A stretch of DNA of 64,000 bases from Bacteroidota bacterium (lineage in GTDB: Bacteria; Bacteroidota; Ignavibacteria; Ignavibacteriales; Melioribacteraceae): positions 310,001-374,000 of the forward strand of contig JAHISV010000011.1 in NCBI GenBank assembly GCA_018818065.1, in the 5' to 3' direction. The notes below the pieces were generated by a model. That model was not told where the DNA came from. It saw only the letters and a program-made list of their open reading frames with translations, and did not search any database. Below are positions 25,038 through 33,698 of this stretch, in pieces (the first letter of the stretch is position 1; each line of letters starts with the position of its first letter). Made by a program: the position numbers and the translations under genes.

Positions 25038-25107
25038 AATAAAAGTTTCTCCCGCCCGGGAGAATATACCTCCCTCCAATAAGAGGTAAGTCCCCAAACA
25101 CCATATA

Positions 25108-25137
25108 AAGGGTTCCTATTACTAGGAACCCTTTTTT
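25108..25137 (+). terminator. Terminator after the thioredoxin pair
   Basis: AAGGGTTCCTA (25108-25118) pairs with TAGGAACCCTT (25123-25133), followed by TTTT. A smaller GC-rich hairpin (CTCCCGCCCGGGAG) lies at about 25049-25062. Confidence 0.9.
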
Positions 25138-25390
25138 AAAAAAGATTACAATCCAGAAATCAACTGATCCATCTTTCTAAAACATTAGTTTAATCTTAAT
25201 AGTTACATTTGCTATGCAGGAAATTGGACTATAAAATCAATTTAAGATCCGAATGACTTGCAATGGGTGTGCCGTATACTATACAAAAGAACTCAAATCT
25301 TTTATAAAATATTTCCTGACAGGCAATTCTTAAAATTATTTTTTTAGAAGATATTTAAAATAAGAAAAACCCAACCTGATATTCAGATTG

Positions 25391-25408
25391 GGCTTTCGTA
25401 CCGAGGGC
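25391..25408. repeat. Duplicate of the tRNA-Leu 3' end (copy 1)
   Basis: GGCTTTCGTACCGAGGGC here repeats GGCTTTTGTACCGAGGGC at 25752-25769, which is the 3' end of tRNA-Leu plus its trailer, with one mismatch and in the same orientation, 361 bases apart. Next to it CCCAA...TTGGG forms its own terminator-like hairpin. Together the two copies bracket a GIY-YIG pseudogene. Confidence 0.7.
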
Positions 25409-25456
25409 TTTACCCGGCAAATGTTTTAATGACGGGCGGACCAGTCTGAAAAAAGA

Positions 25457-25717
25457 TCAGCCTGGTAAACTCGAACCGTCACCGATCATTTTTTGAAGGA
25501 ATATTTTACCAGCATGAGATTTCAAGTACTTTTCTTTTCTTCTTCCAATTGCCATAGTCTCGACTTCTTCCTTATAAATAACTTCAAAAGGAGCATAAAA
25601 CTTAGTGCTTTTATTATAGCCGGCATTATGATCATTAAATCGCTTATTAAAATTATCGGTTATCCCAACTTACGTGAAATTCTTGGAAGTGCTTTTTATG
25701 ACGTAGACAGTACTCAT
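25457..25717 (-). pseudogene. GIY-YIG endonuclease pseudogene with in-frame stop
   Basis: On the minus strand an 86-codon frame encodes a UPF0213-type GIY-YIG nuclease: MSTVYVIKSTSKNFT, then a TAA (25670-25672), then VGITDNFNKRFNDHNAGYN and onward through KEEVETMAIGRRKEKYLKSH, closing with TGA at 25457-25459. The stop falls on the Tyr codon of the YVG (YIG) motif, so a single base change (TAT or TAC to TAA) explains it. The rest of the frame is intact. Such genes are often parked next to tRNA genes in Bacteroidota, and here it is bracketed by the duplicated tRNA-Leu end. It is probably dead, unless it is started internally without its catalytic strand. Confidence 0.75.
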
Positions 25718-25730
25718 GATTTAAAATAAC

Positions 25731-25757
25731 AAAGCCCGTCAAAAAATGACAGGCTTT
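25731..25757 (-). terminator. Terminator of tRNA-Leu
   Basis: Read on the minus strand, AGCCTGTC pairs with GACGGGCT over a T-rich loop and is followed by TTGTTATTTT. It lies directly behind the tRNA-Leu 3' end. Confidence 0.7.
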
Positions 25758-25759
25758 TG

Positions 25760-25843
25760 TACCGAGGGCCGGACTCGAACCGGCACATCCTTGCAGATAC
25801 TGGATTTTGAATCCAGCGCGTCTACCAATTCCACCACCCCGGC
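25760..25843 (-). tRNA. tRNA-Leu (anticodon CAA)
   Basis: The 84-base minus-strand sequence folds as a class II tRNA: acceptor GCCGGGG with CCTCGGT (two G-T pairs), D arm with GGTAGACGC, anticodon arm CTGGATTCAAAATCCAG with anticodon CAA, an extra arm, and T arm GCCGGTTCGAGTCCGGC. The discriminator is A and CCA is not encoded. Its 3' end is duplicated 361 bases downstream. Confidence 0.95.
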
Positions 25844-26002
25844 AGAATTTCGAACTGAAAAGTAACCTATATTTGAATTATTTGCAAGATATGACCTGTT
25901 ATAAACATACAAATAATTATAAAAATCACTACTTTTGGTACTAATTTCTTAATTAGGTAAGTTTGTATTTCAATGCTGAATTAGAATCTTTATGGAGCTC
26001 CT

Positions 26003-27682
26003 ATGAGTGAGAATGAAAAGCTTGTACAATCAAATTTTATACGTGATATTATTGATGAACATAATAGGAATGGGCATTTTGAAAACAGGGTTCATACCCG
26101 TTTTCCGCCTGAGCCTAATGGTTATCTGCATATTGGTCACGCAAAATCGATTTGTTTGAATTATGGTATAGCAAGGGATTATAAGGGCAAATTTAATCTT
26201 CGTTTTGATGATACTAATCCTGTTAAGGAAGAAGTTGAATATGTTGAATCGATTATAGAAGATGTAAAATGGTTAGGCGCTGATTTTGAAGATAGAATTC
26301 TTTTTGCTTCAGACTACTTTGATCAAATGTATGAATATGCAGTTCAACTAGTTGAGAAAGGTGTTGCCTATGTTGATGGTCAAACACCTGAACAGATCAG
26401 AGAGCAAAGAGGTACGCCAAATGAACCAGGCAAAAACAGTCCTCACAGAGAACGTTCCATAGAAGAGAATCTCGATCTATTTACCCGAATGAAAAATGGT
26501 GAGTTTAAGGATGGAGAGTATGTCCTTAGAGCAAAAATTGACATGTCATCGCCAAATATTAATTTGCGTGATCCTATCATGTACAGAATCCTCCATGCGG
26601 ATCACCACAGAACGGGTGACAAATGGTGTATATATCCCATGTATGACTGGGCGCATGGTTTGGAAGATAGCATTGAAGGAATCACTCATTCAATTTGTAC
26701 ACTGGAATTTGAAAACCACAGACCACTATACGATTGGTACTTAGATCAATTGGGTGTATATCACCCTCAGCAAATAGAATTTGCTCGTTTCAATCTTACA
26801 TATACAGTTATGAGTAAGCGTAAATTGTTGTCTTTGGTAAGTGACGGACATGTGAATGGTTGGAATGATCCGAGAATGCCTACTATTTCTGCTTTTAGAA
26901 GAAGAGGATACACACCCGAATCTCTTTGGGCGTTTACCGATAAAATTGGCGTAGCCAAGAGGGAAAACACAACTGACGTAGCATTACTTGAATACAGTAT
27001 TCGTGAAGATCTTAATAAGAAAGCGAACCGTGTTATGGCCGTGTTAAATCCAGTAAAACTTGTTCTTACAAATTACCCTGAAGGACAAGAAGAAGAATTT
27101 GAGGCGGTAAATAACCCGGAAGATGAAAATGCAGGTAAACGAAAAATTAAGTTTACCCGGGAGTTGTATATAGAGCAGGATGATTTTCAGGAAGTGCCTC
27201 ATAAGAAATTCTTCAGGTTACAGCCTGGTGGTGAGGTTAGACTTCGTTATGCCTGCATTATTAAATGTGAAGAAGTTATAAAGGACGAAGCTGGTAATAT
27301 TATTGAATTAAGATGCACGTTTGACCCGGAAACAAAGAGCGGCAGCGGCATTCCTCAGCGAAAGGTAAAAGGAACAATTCATTGGGTCTCAGCTAAATAT
27401 GCAATAGACTCAGAAGTTCGTTTATATGACAGACTATTTAATGATGAAAATCCTGATGGGAAAAAAGATGGAACAAATTATCTGGACTATCTAAACCCAA
27501 ATTCATTGGAAGTGATTACAAACGCTAAACTGGAGCCTTCATTGGCATCTGCTGCAGTCGGTGAAAAATTCCAGTTTGAAAGATTAGGATATTTTTGTGT
27601 GGATCAAGATTCTGAAAAGGGGAGATTAGTCTTTAACAGAACTGTTACCCTTCGTGATTCATGGTCAAAAATTCAAAAGTAA
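26003..27682 (+). CDS. glnS: Glutaminyl-tRNA synthetase
   Basis: A 559-residue class I aminoacyl-tRNA synthetase. The HIGH motif is in [15 protein letters not shown] and the KMSKS equivalent is VMSKRKL. The anticodon-binding beta-barrel domains follow (about 340-559, ending [11 protein letters not shown]). Charges tRNA-Gln directly, so this lineage need not depend on GatCAB for Gln. Its length is normal. It starts at ATG 26003 after GGAG. A terminator lies behind it at 27716. Confidence 0.96.
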   Translation: MSENEKLVQSNFIRDIIDEHNRNGHFENRVHTRFPPEPNGYLHIGHAKSICLNYGIARDYKGKFNLRFDDTNPVKEEVEYVESIIEDVKWLGADFEDRILFASDYFDQMYEYAVQLVEKGVAYVDGQTPEQIREQRGTPNEPGKNSPHRERSIEENLDLFTRMKNGEFKDGEYVLRAKIDMSSPNINLRDPIMYRILHADHHRTGDKWCIYPMYDWAHGLEDSIEGITHSICTLEFENHRPLYDWYLDQLGVYHPQQIEFARFNLTYTVMSKRKLLSLVSDGHVNGWNDPRMPTISAFRRRGYTPESLWAFTDKIGVAKRENTTDVALLEYSIREDLNKKANRVMAVLNPVKLVLTNYPEGQEEEFEAVNNPEDENAGKRKIKFTRELYIEQDDFQEVPHKKFFRLQPGGEVRLRYACIIKCEEVIKDEAGNIIELRCTFDPETKSGSGIPQRKVKGTIHWVSAKYAIDSEVRLYDRLFNDENPDGKKDGTNYLDYLNPNSLEVITNAKLEPSLASAAVGEKFQFERLGYFCVDQDSEKGRLVFNRTVTLRDSWSKIQK

Positions 27683-27715
27683 TTTCTTGGTACAACTCCT
27701 ATTTTGTTATTTCAT

Positions 27716-27742
27716 AAATCCTGCCTCGGCAGGATTTATTAT
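27716..27742 (+). terminator. Terminator after glnS
   Basis: AAATCCTGC (27716-27724) pairs with GCAGGATTT (27729-27737) over a CTCG loop, followed by the T/A-rich ATTATA. The weak U-tract lowers confidence. Confidence 0.65.
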
Positions 27743-27880
27743 ACCATCAAGAATAATTCTGATTGTTCCTGGGTTGCAATTTCAAAAAGTTGAAATCGAA
27801 GGAACAAATCAAGTATAGCAGATACTATCACGATAGTTTTAAATAGAATAATTATCGATAATAATTTAACAGAGTAAGCG

Positions 27881-28837
27881 ATGCAACAAATTATTCAAAA
27901 TATTGTTTTTGCCGGAAATATTATTCTGCCTGTCTTTCTGATTGTTGCTATAGGTGTGTTTTTGAAATTCAAAAAAATGATTAATGATGAATTCGTAAGC
28001 ATAAGCTCAAAAGTAGTTTTCAATGTTGCGTTGCCCATCCTGATTTTTATGAAAGTTTCTCAGGTTGATTATTCGGTTAACTTCGACTGGTATCAGATAC
28101 TATTTCTCTGCTCAGCAACAATAGTAGTTTTTGTTTTAACATGGGTTTTGGGAAATTATTTTATCAAAGATGGTAAAAAACTTGGCTCTTTTGTGCAGGG
28201 AGCCATGAGGAGTAACATAGCTATTGTTGGTTTTGCAATAATATTTAACATGTCTGGTGATGAAGGCTTGGCACACGGGGCCATACTTCTCTCCTTCGTT
28301 ATGCCGCTTTATAACGTTTTGTCTGTTATTGTTTTATCAATTACCACTCACCATGAGAAAGATCTGGATTATAAAAAAATCATCGGTGAACTAATTCGCA
28401 ACCCCTTAATAATTTCTATTATTATTTCACTCTTGTTTTCCTACTTCTCAATTGAGATACCGGTTTTATTGGAAAGAACGGGAAATTACTTAACAGCTCT
28501 AACACTACCCTTGGCGCTTTTAGCAATTGGTGGTAGCCTTAATTTGAGTAATCTTAAAAAGACATCCTCTATTTCTGTAACAGCAGCCTCAATAAAAGTA
28601 ATAATCATTCCTCTGATCTTTACATTTATTGCTGTAAAATTAGGTTATCGTGGAATGGTTTTAGGGAATCTTTTTGTCATTTTGGGTTGCCCGACTGCAG
28701 TTGTCAGCTATATTATGGCTAAGGCAATGGGAGCTGATGATAAAATTGCAGGGAACATTATTGTTATATCAACGCTAGCCTCAGTAATTACAATCAGCAT
28801 TGGCCTGTTTTTATTGAAATCATTTGAATTGATATAG
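27881..28837 (+). CDS. AEC family transporter (auxin efflux carrier-like)
   Basis: A 318-residue integral membrane protein of the AEC (auxin efflux carrier, PF03547) family with about ten hydrophobic helices in two halves. Family-like segments are LKFKKMINDEFVSISSKVVF, FVQGAMRSNIAIVGF and, in the second half, LALLAIGGSLNL and GCPTAVVSYIMAKAMGAD. Bacterial members export or exchange small organic acids such as malate; the substrate is not visible. It lies between glnS and the convergent ybjQ-like gene and has its own leader of 140 bases. Confidence 0.85.
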   Translation: MQQIIQNIVFAGNIILPVFLIVAIGVFLKFKKMINDEFVSISSKVVFNVALPILIFMKVSQVDYSVNFDWYQILFLCSATIVVFVLTWVLGNYFIKDGKKLGSFVQGAMRSNIAIVGFAIIFNMSGDEGLAHGAILLSFVMPLYNVLSVIVLSITTHHEKDLDYKKIIGELIRNPLIISIIISLLFSYFSIEIPVLLERTGNYLTALTLPLALLAIGGSLNLSNLKKTSSISVTAASIKVIIIPLIFTFIAVKLGYRGMVLGNLFVILGCPTAVVSYIMAKAMGADDKIAGNIIVISTLASVITISIGLFLLKSFELI

Positions 28838-28864
28838 GCTCCTGATAAAATTAGGAACCTATAT
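28832..28864. terminator. Two-way hairpin between AEC transporter and YbjQ-like gene
   Basis: ATATAGG (28832-28838) pairs with CCTATAT (28858-28864), extended inside by GCTCCT/AGGAAC-type pairing. It lies between two convergent genes. No long T-run flanks it, so termination is inferred from position. Confidence 0.45.
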
Positions 28865-28872
28865 CAGATTAC

Positions 28873-29196
28873 TCAATCTTCCAGAATTATTGCAGTTCCG
28901 CTTGCGGTAACCATTAGCATGCTGCCGCCTTGACCAACAGTCTCGTAATCAAGATCCACTGCAATAACAGAATTTCCACCCAGTTGTCTTGCCTGTTCAA
29001 TCATTTCCTGAATGGCTATATCTTTTGCCCGCCTAAGTTCCTTTTCATATGCAGCTGATCTACCACCGACTATGTCACGAATTCCTGCAAAAAAGTCTTT
29101 AAATATATTTGCACCCATTATAGCTTCGCCTGATACTAAACCAAGATATTTTGTAATCTTCCTGCCTTCAATATTATTTGTTGTCGTTACTAACAT
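28873..29196 (-). CDS. YbjQ/UPF0145 heavy-metal-binding-like protein
   Basis: A 107-residue UPF0145 protein. The family pattern is seen in [19 protein letters not shown], then [21 protein letters not shown] and [13 protein letters not shown], ending with a short Thr/Ala strand. It forms pentameric assemblies in known structures; the function is unknown. On the minus strand the ATG is preceded by AACGGAGGTTAT, a strong ribosome-binding site. It is a single-gene unit. Confidence 0.9.
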   Translation of the reverse strand: MLVTTTNNIEGRKITKYLGLVSGEAIMGANIFKDFFAGIRDIVGGRSAAYEKELRRAKDIAIQEMIEQARQLGGNSVIAVDLDYETVGQGGSMLMVTASGTAIILED

Positions 29197-29394
29197 ATAA
29201 CCTCCGTTAAATTATTGCTATTTGAGCTAAATTTACTAAAAATCGATAATCAATAAAAATATATTCCAATATTCATCAAGATTTGTCGAATTATCTTTAT
29301 ATTTACAAGAAAATTAAAGAAAAATTCTTAAATTAGATACTCTGATACACATCGGAATAATGAGTTAAGATAAGGATTGAGTCATCTCGATAAT

Positions 29395-30228
29395 ATGAAA
29401 TTAGTTAATGAATATATTTCTCAGTCAATACTGTGTGCATCAAATAATTTGAGACTGAGCTCAGAGAAAATTGAAAGTGTTACTCTGTTCCGAAAGTACA
29501 TTGAAACAGAACCTGAAATTTCTGCGGTTTTGTTATTGATGAAACAAAAAACAGAACTCTCGAAACTGGCTGTAAAACTCTCAGCATTACATGTTTATAT
29601 CTCTAAAGACAGAATTGATTTCATTAACCTCTCAGAACGATTTAAAGAACATTGTCATCATATCACTCCGGAATTAGGAGCATTTCTCGATATTACAACA
29701 CCAAGTATCGTAAAAACTATTGTTGCTGAATTAGTGGAGAAACGGAAAAAACATCAAGTTGACGATGAAGTAGTAAATACAACTCAAGAAATGGTTTCTG
29801 GTGTTGGAGGTGAAGACTTCCTTAAAGATGATCAAATTGAAAAAACAGAATTTAGTTTTGAAGATTATGAAGAAAAGATACTTACTCCGATAAAATCATT
29901 TGATAGTTTTCTCAGCAAATTGCCTTCTCTAAATTATACAGAGAAAGAAATTATGGAGAAAATGGATCTAGTTAAGTTAAACGCAGATTTATCGATGAAA
30001 ATTGGATTTGATATTCTTTCAGAGATGCATGATACATTTTTTAAGTCTTTAAAAATGATTCATGAAAAGAAATTGGTTCCAACAAAGGAAATTATTGAAT
30101 CAATGCGAGCATGCTTGATTGTGGTTGTTGCAGTTGTTCGAAGGAAAGATGTAGATATTTCGAAGTATTTAAAGAGAGCGGAAGCATTTGGCAGAAATTT
30201 GAATAAAAATGGCAGGGAAATAATTTGA
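29395..30228 (+). CDS. Unrecognised helical protein before the GMP-forming gene
   Basis: A protein of about 277 residues that I do not recognise. It is mostly helical and charged, without signal peptide or membrane segment. A low-complexity acidic stretch (EDFLKDDQIEKTEFSFEDYE) divides two helical parts, and the C-terminal part is strongly basic. The ATG at 29395 lacks a clear Shine-Dalgarno; a TTG at 29377 is possible. Its stop overlaps the start of the mannose-1-phosphate guanylyltransferase gene as TGATG, so the two are translationally coupled, and a link to sugar nucleotide supply or envelope assembly is possible. Confidence 0.6.
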   Translation: MKLVNEYISQSILCASNNLRLSSEKIESVTLFRKYIETEPEISAVLLLMKQKTELSKLAVKLSALHVYISKDRIDFINLSERFKEHCHHITPELGAFLDITTPSIVKTIVAELVEKRKKHQVDDEVVNTTQEMVSGVGGEDFLKDDQIEKTEFSFEDYEEKILTPIKSFDSFLSKLPSLNYTEKEIMEKMDLVKLNADLSMKIGFDILSEMHDTFFKSLKMIHEKKLVPTKEIIESMRACLIVVVAVVRRKDVDISKYLKRAEAFGRNLNKNGREII

Positions 30229-31295
30229 TGGATATTTATGTAATTATTATGGCGGGTGGTGTTGGTTCAAGATTTTGGCCTCGTAGTCGTGAGAAAAAGC
30301 CAAAACAACTGATCAAAATTTTTGGTGATAATACAATGATTCAGGATACATTCAATCGCCTGGAAGGGCTGGTTGATAACGATAAGGTTTTCATTGTAAC
30401 TAATAAAGTACAAAAACTTAAATTGAAGGAGCAACTAAGTCAGATTCCCGAAGAGAATATTATTGATGAGCCATTCGGGAAAAATACAGCTGCCTGCATT
30501 GGATTGGCTTCCATTATTATTAAGAAGAAAAACCCAAATGCAATTACTCTTGTTCTTCCAGCAGATCATTATATCCGGGATAAAGAAAAATTCCAAGAGA
30601 CAATAATGCAGGGCGCCGCCTATGCTGATAAATCTGGTGGATTGGTTACAATAGGTATAACTCCTACCAGACCTGAAACTGGTTATGGGTACATTCAATA
30701 CGATGAAGATTTTGTTGATGAAAATATTCATAAGGTTCAGACATTTGCCGAAAAACCGAATCTCTCTACTGCTAAAAGGTTTGTTCAATCCGGAGATTTT
30801 CTTTGGAACTCTGGTATGTTTATTTGGAAAGTCGATAGCATACTCAGGGAAATCAAGGAGATAATGCCTGATCTTTCCCATGGATTAGATGAAATTAGTG
30901 AGAAAATTGACACCATCGATTATGATAAAACTCTAACAAATGTTTATGGGCAATTGAAAAGCATATCTATTGATTATGGAATAATGGAAAAATCAAAAAA
31001 AGTATTTCTGACGAAAGGGGAATTTGACTGGAGTGATGTTGGAAGTTGGGAAACTGTTTACGATCTATCAGAAAAAGATGAAAACGGTAATGCTAAAGTT
31101 GGTGATGTTTACACAACAAATAGTTATAATTCTTACGTCGTTTCTCACAATAAGTTTACCGCGCTGGTTGGTGTGGAAAATTTAATTGTAATAAATACTA
31201 AGGATTCACTCCTTGTTTGCAGTCGCGATCATGCTCAGGATGTAAAACTTGTTGTCGATTATTTAAGAATGAATAACATGAACGAATTGACCTAG
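30228..31295 (+). CDS. manC: Mannose-1-phosphate guanylyltransferase
   Basis: A 355-residue nucleotidyltransferase making GDP-mannose from mannose-1-phosphate and GTP. The signature MAGGVGSRFWPRSREKKPKQ, the base-binding PFGKNTAACIGLASI, the ADH-type LVLPADHYIRD and the FAEKP motif are all present, and the C-terminal SIDYGIMEKS plus GEFDWSDVGSWE blocks are complete. It lacks the phosphomannose isomerase domain of bifunctional enzymes. The ATG at 30228 overlaps the upstream stop. The RpiB-like gene follows 7 bases later. GDP-mannose would feed surface polysaccharide synthesis. Confidence 0.92.
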   Translation: MDIYVIIMAGGVGSRFWPRSREKKPKQLIKIFGDNTMIQDTFNRLEGLVDNDKVFIVTNKVQKLKLKEQLSQIPEENIIDEPFGKNTAACIGLASIIIKKKNPNAITLVLPADHYIRDKEKFQETIMQGAAYADKSGGLVTIGITPTRPETGYGYIQYDEDFVDENIHKVQTFAEKPNLSTAKRFVQSGDFLWNSGMFIWKVDSILREIKEIMPDLSHGLDEISEKIDTIDYDKTLTNVYGQLKSISIDYGIMEKSKKVFLTKGEFDWSDVGSWETVYDLSEKDENGNAKVGDVYTTNSYNSYVVSHNKFTALVGVENLIVINTKDSLLVCSRDHAQDVKLVVDYLRMNNMNELT

Positions 31296-31302
31296 GTAAG
31301 TA

Positions 31303-31953
31303 ATGCGAAAACTCTTTACAGAAGCTGATATAATTGATCTGATAAAAAAAGGCACTCGTATTTTATATACTTCTGCAAACTCTATATTTACGCCGGCAGC
31401 ACTTGACAAAATCAGATCCGCAAAAATAAGTGTAGAGAAAAAGGACGTTGATTCATTTAAGAATGTTTCCAATAACCCGATTCCTAAAAGAACAATTAAA
31501 AAAGTTGCCCTGGGTTGCGATCATACAGGTTTGGACGCAAAGAGAATGATGATCGCATATCTGAAAAAGAAAAACATTGAAATTGTTGATGTCGGTACTT
31601 TTTCCAGCGAATCGTGTGATTATCCGGATTATGCTATTGCAGTTGCCAAAGAGGTGTTAAGTTGTAAAGTCGATTTTGGAATTATGCTGGATGCTACCGG
31701 GATTCCCTCATCAATTACTGTGAATAAATTACCTGGTATAAGAGGGGCAACTTGCTACAATGAGTTTAGTGCAAAGAGTGCACGTGAACATAACAATGCT
31801 AATGTTTTGGTTATGGGCGCTAAAACATTGGGTGAGGAAACTCTTAAATCTATTCTGGATACCTGGATGATAACAGACTTTGCAGGTGGGCGTCATCAGA
31901 AGAGACTGGATAAGATTACAAATCTTGAAGAAAAGCTACTTAAAAACAAGTAA
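31303..31953 (+). CDS. RpiB/LacAB-family protein lacking the catalytic Cys
   Basis: A 216-residue protein with an N-terminal extension of about 65 residues (FTEADIIDLIKKGTRILY, then TPAALDKIRSAKISVE) fused to a RpiB/LacAB fold: VALGCDHTGLDAKR, DVGTFSSESCDYPDYA, and GIRGATCYNEFSAKSAREHN. In RpiB the isomerase Cys is in a CGTGIG loop; here that loop reads MLDATGIPSS, with Asp-Ala in place of Cys-Gly. The second-half His/Arg region is preserved. It may act on another sugar phosphate or have lost isomerase activity. It lies in a tight run between manC and pyrK. Confidence 0.8.
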   Translation: MRKLFTEADIIDLIKKGTRILYTSANSIFTPAALDKIRSAKISVEKKDVDSFKNVSNNPIPKRTIKKVALGCDHTGLDAKRMMIAYLKKKNIEIVDVGTFSSESCDYPDYAIAVAKEVLSCKVDFGIMLDATGIPSSITVNKLPGIRGATCYNEFSAKSAREHNNANVLVMGAKTLGEETLKSILDTWMITDFAGGRHQKRLDKITNLEEKLLKNK

Positions 31954-32022
31954 CGGCTTGGTCTATTCTTAAGAAATAAATAAATTTACATCCTATCACA
32001 AATAATCTATGGTTTTTGAAAA

Positions 32023-32781
32023 TTGCAGACAAGAAAAGGTACGGTCGAGAATGTTGTACAAATTGGGGAAGTAACCTTTCTCATAAAAGTTGAGATCCCG
32101 GAAATTGCCAGAGAAATAGCCCCCGGTCAGTTTTGTAATATTAAAGTTTCAGAGACCAACTTTCCTTTGCTTAGGCGTCCATTTAGCATTAGTAATGTTA
32201 AGGGGAATTCAATTGAGTTTATGATAGATGTTATTGGTGAGGGCACAAAAATACTTGCCACAAAGAAGCCGGGTGATGCACTCGATATTCTCGGACCACT
32301 GGGACGTGGATTTGACACATCGGGTGATTATAAAACCGCTATACTTGTCGCAGGCGGAATTGGACTTGCGCCTTTTCCATTTCTAATTAATTCTTTCCCT
32401 GAAGATAAAAATGTAAAGTTATTCTATGGCGCAAGAAGCAAAAAACATATAATCGACTATAATTATAAAAACAAATTTATATGCACAGACGATGGATCAG
32501 CTGGTTTTCATGGAAATGTTGTCGACTATTTGAACAGTTCAATGGATGAATTGAAAGGTGATTCTATCAAGTTTTTTGCTTGTGGACCTACACCCATGCT
32601 TGCCGCCCTAAAACGGTTTTGTCAGGCAAATAGTTTTGATTGTGAAGTCTCGACAGAAAGTGCTATGGCTTGTGGCTTTGGTATTTGCCAGGGGTGTCCT
32701 ATTGAGACAACTGAGCAGGGTTATTATAAATTAATTTGTAAAGATGGTCCAGTATTTAATATAAGTGAAATCGAATTATGA
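32023..32781 (+). CDS. pyrK: Dihydroorotate dehydrogenase electron-transfer subunit
   Basis: A 252-residue PyrK, the FAD and 2Fe-2S subunit that passes electrons from PyrD to NAD. FAD-binding is seen in FPLLRRPFSIS, the NAD-binding part in ILVAGGIGLAPFPFL and FACGPTPMLAALK, and the cluster cysteines in CGFGICQGC with a last Cys in LICKDG. An in-frame TGA just upstream forces the start to the TTG at 32023, with no clear Shine-Dalgarno. Its stop overlaps the pyrD ATG by 4 bases (ATGA). Together they form the class 1B enzyme. Confidence 0.92.
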   Translation: MQTRKGTVENVVQIGEVTFLIKVEIPEIAREIAPGQFCNIKVSETNFPLLRRPFSISNVKGNSIEFMIDVIGEGTKILATKKPGDALDILGPLGRGFDTSGDYKTAILVAGGIGLAPFPFLINSFPEDKNVKLFYGARSKKHIIDYNYKNKFICTDDGSAGFHGNVVDYLNSSMDELKGDSIKFFACGPTPMLAALKRFCQANSFDCEVSTESAMACGFGICQGCPIETTEQGYYKLICKDGPVFNISEIEL

Positions 32782-33695
32782 GCAATATCGACCTCAGTGT
32801 AAAAATTGGAAAGATGACTCTTAAAAATCCTGTATTACTTGCTTCCGGTACTGTCGGCTACGGAAACGAAATATCAGAATTTACGGATCTCAGTAAAATT
32901 GGGGCAATAGTAACTAAATCGGTTTCATTAAACCCTAGAAAAGGAAATCCTCCACAAAGAGTAGTTGAGACAGCCTCAGGGATGTTAAATGCAATTGGAC
33001 TCGCAAATGTTGGAGTGGAAACATTCGCCAAAGAGAAAATACCTTTTTTAGAGAAAGTTAAATCCGATGTCATTTGCAATATAGCTGCCAGCTCAATTGA
33101 AGAATATGTTGAGTGTGTTAATATTTTAAAAGACTTCGCCATAATAAAAGGTTTCGAAATTAACGTATCATGTCCGAATGTTAAAGAGGGGGGACTTATT
33201 TTCGGTAATGACATTAGCGCTGTTGGCAGGATTACTGAGAAAGTTCGTGCTATAACTGATAAAACAGTAATATTAAAACTATCACCAAATAATGCTAATA
33301 TTACTGACTTTGCCGAAGTTGCCAGAAAAGAAGGTGCTGACGCAGTTACTGCAACAAATACTCTTATAGGAACCGCCTTTAACATCTGGACCAGAAGACC
33401 AAAAATTAAAAACATTACTGGTGGATTATCCGGTCCTGCCATAAAACCTGTAGCACTTGCCAAGGTATTGGAAATTAGTCGAAAAGTTGATATTCCTATT
33501 ATTGCAAGTGGTGGGATAATGAATTGGGAAGATGCCATTGAATTTATGATTGCAGGCGCATCTGCCTTTCAACTCGGGACTGTCAACTTTATCAATCCAA
33601 ACGCAGGAGTAGAAATTATTGATGGGCTGAAACAATATTGCAAGAAAGTAGGAATTACGAAGCTATCCGATATAACCGCAACCTACCGTTTATAA
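32778..33695 (+). CDS. pyrD: Dihydroorotate dehydrogenase, class 1B catalytic subunit
   Basis: A 305-residue FMN barrel enzyme oxidising dihydroorotate to orotate in pyrimidine synthesis. The catalytic Cys lies in INVSCPNVKEGG; other landmarks are KNPVLLASGTVGYG, SVSLNPRKGNPPQR and IIASGGIMNWEDAIEF. The preceding pyrK overlaps it by four bases, as expected for the heterotetrameric NAD-linked form. folC starts 4 bases after its stop. Confidence 0.95.
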   Translation: MSNIDLSVKIGKMTLKNPVLLASGTVGYGNEISEFTDLSKIGAIVTKSVSLNPRKGNPPQRVVETASGMLNAIGLANVGVETFAKEKIPFLEKVKSDVICNIAASSIEEYVECVNILKDFAIIKGFEINVSCPNVKEGGLIFGNDISAVGRITEKVRAITDKTVILKLSPNNANITDFAEVARKEGADAVTATNTLIGTAFNIWTRRPKIKNITGGLSGPAIKPVALAKVLEISRKVDIPIIASGGIMNWEDAIEFMIAGASAFQLGTVNFINPNAGVEIIDGLKQYCKKVGITKLSDITATYRL

Positions 33696-33698
33696 GAA

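Noticed and set aside
25493-25729. 78-codon plus-strand frame between the thioredoxin genes and tRNA-Leu
   Set aside because: It is the complement of the GIY-YIG pseudogene, whose protein pattern is clear on the minus strand.
32858-33538. 226-codon minus-strand frame opposite pyrD
   Set aside because: It is a shadow of the well-supported pyrD gene; its composition is that of the complement and no motif is seen.
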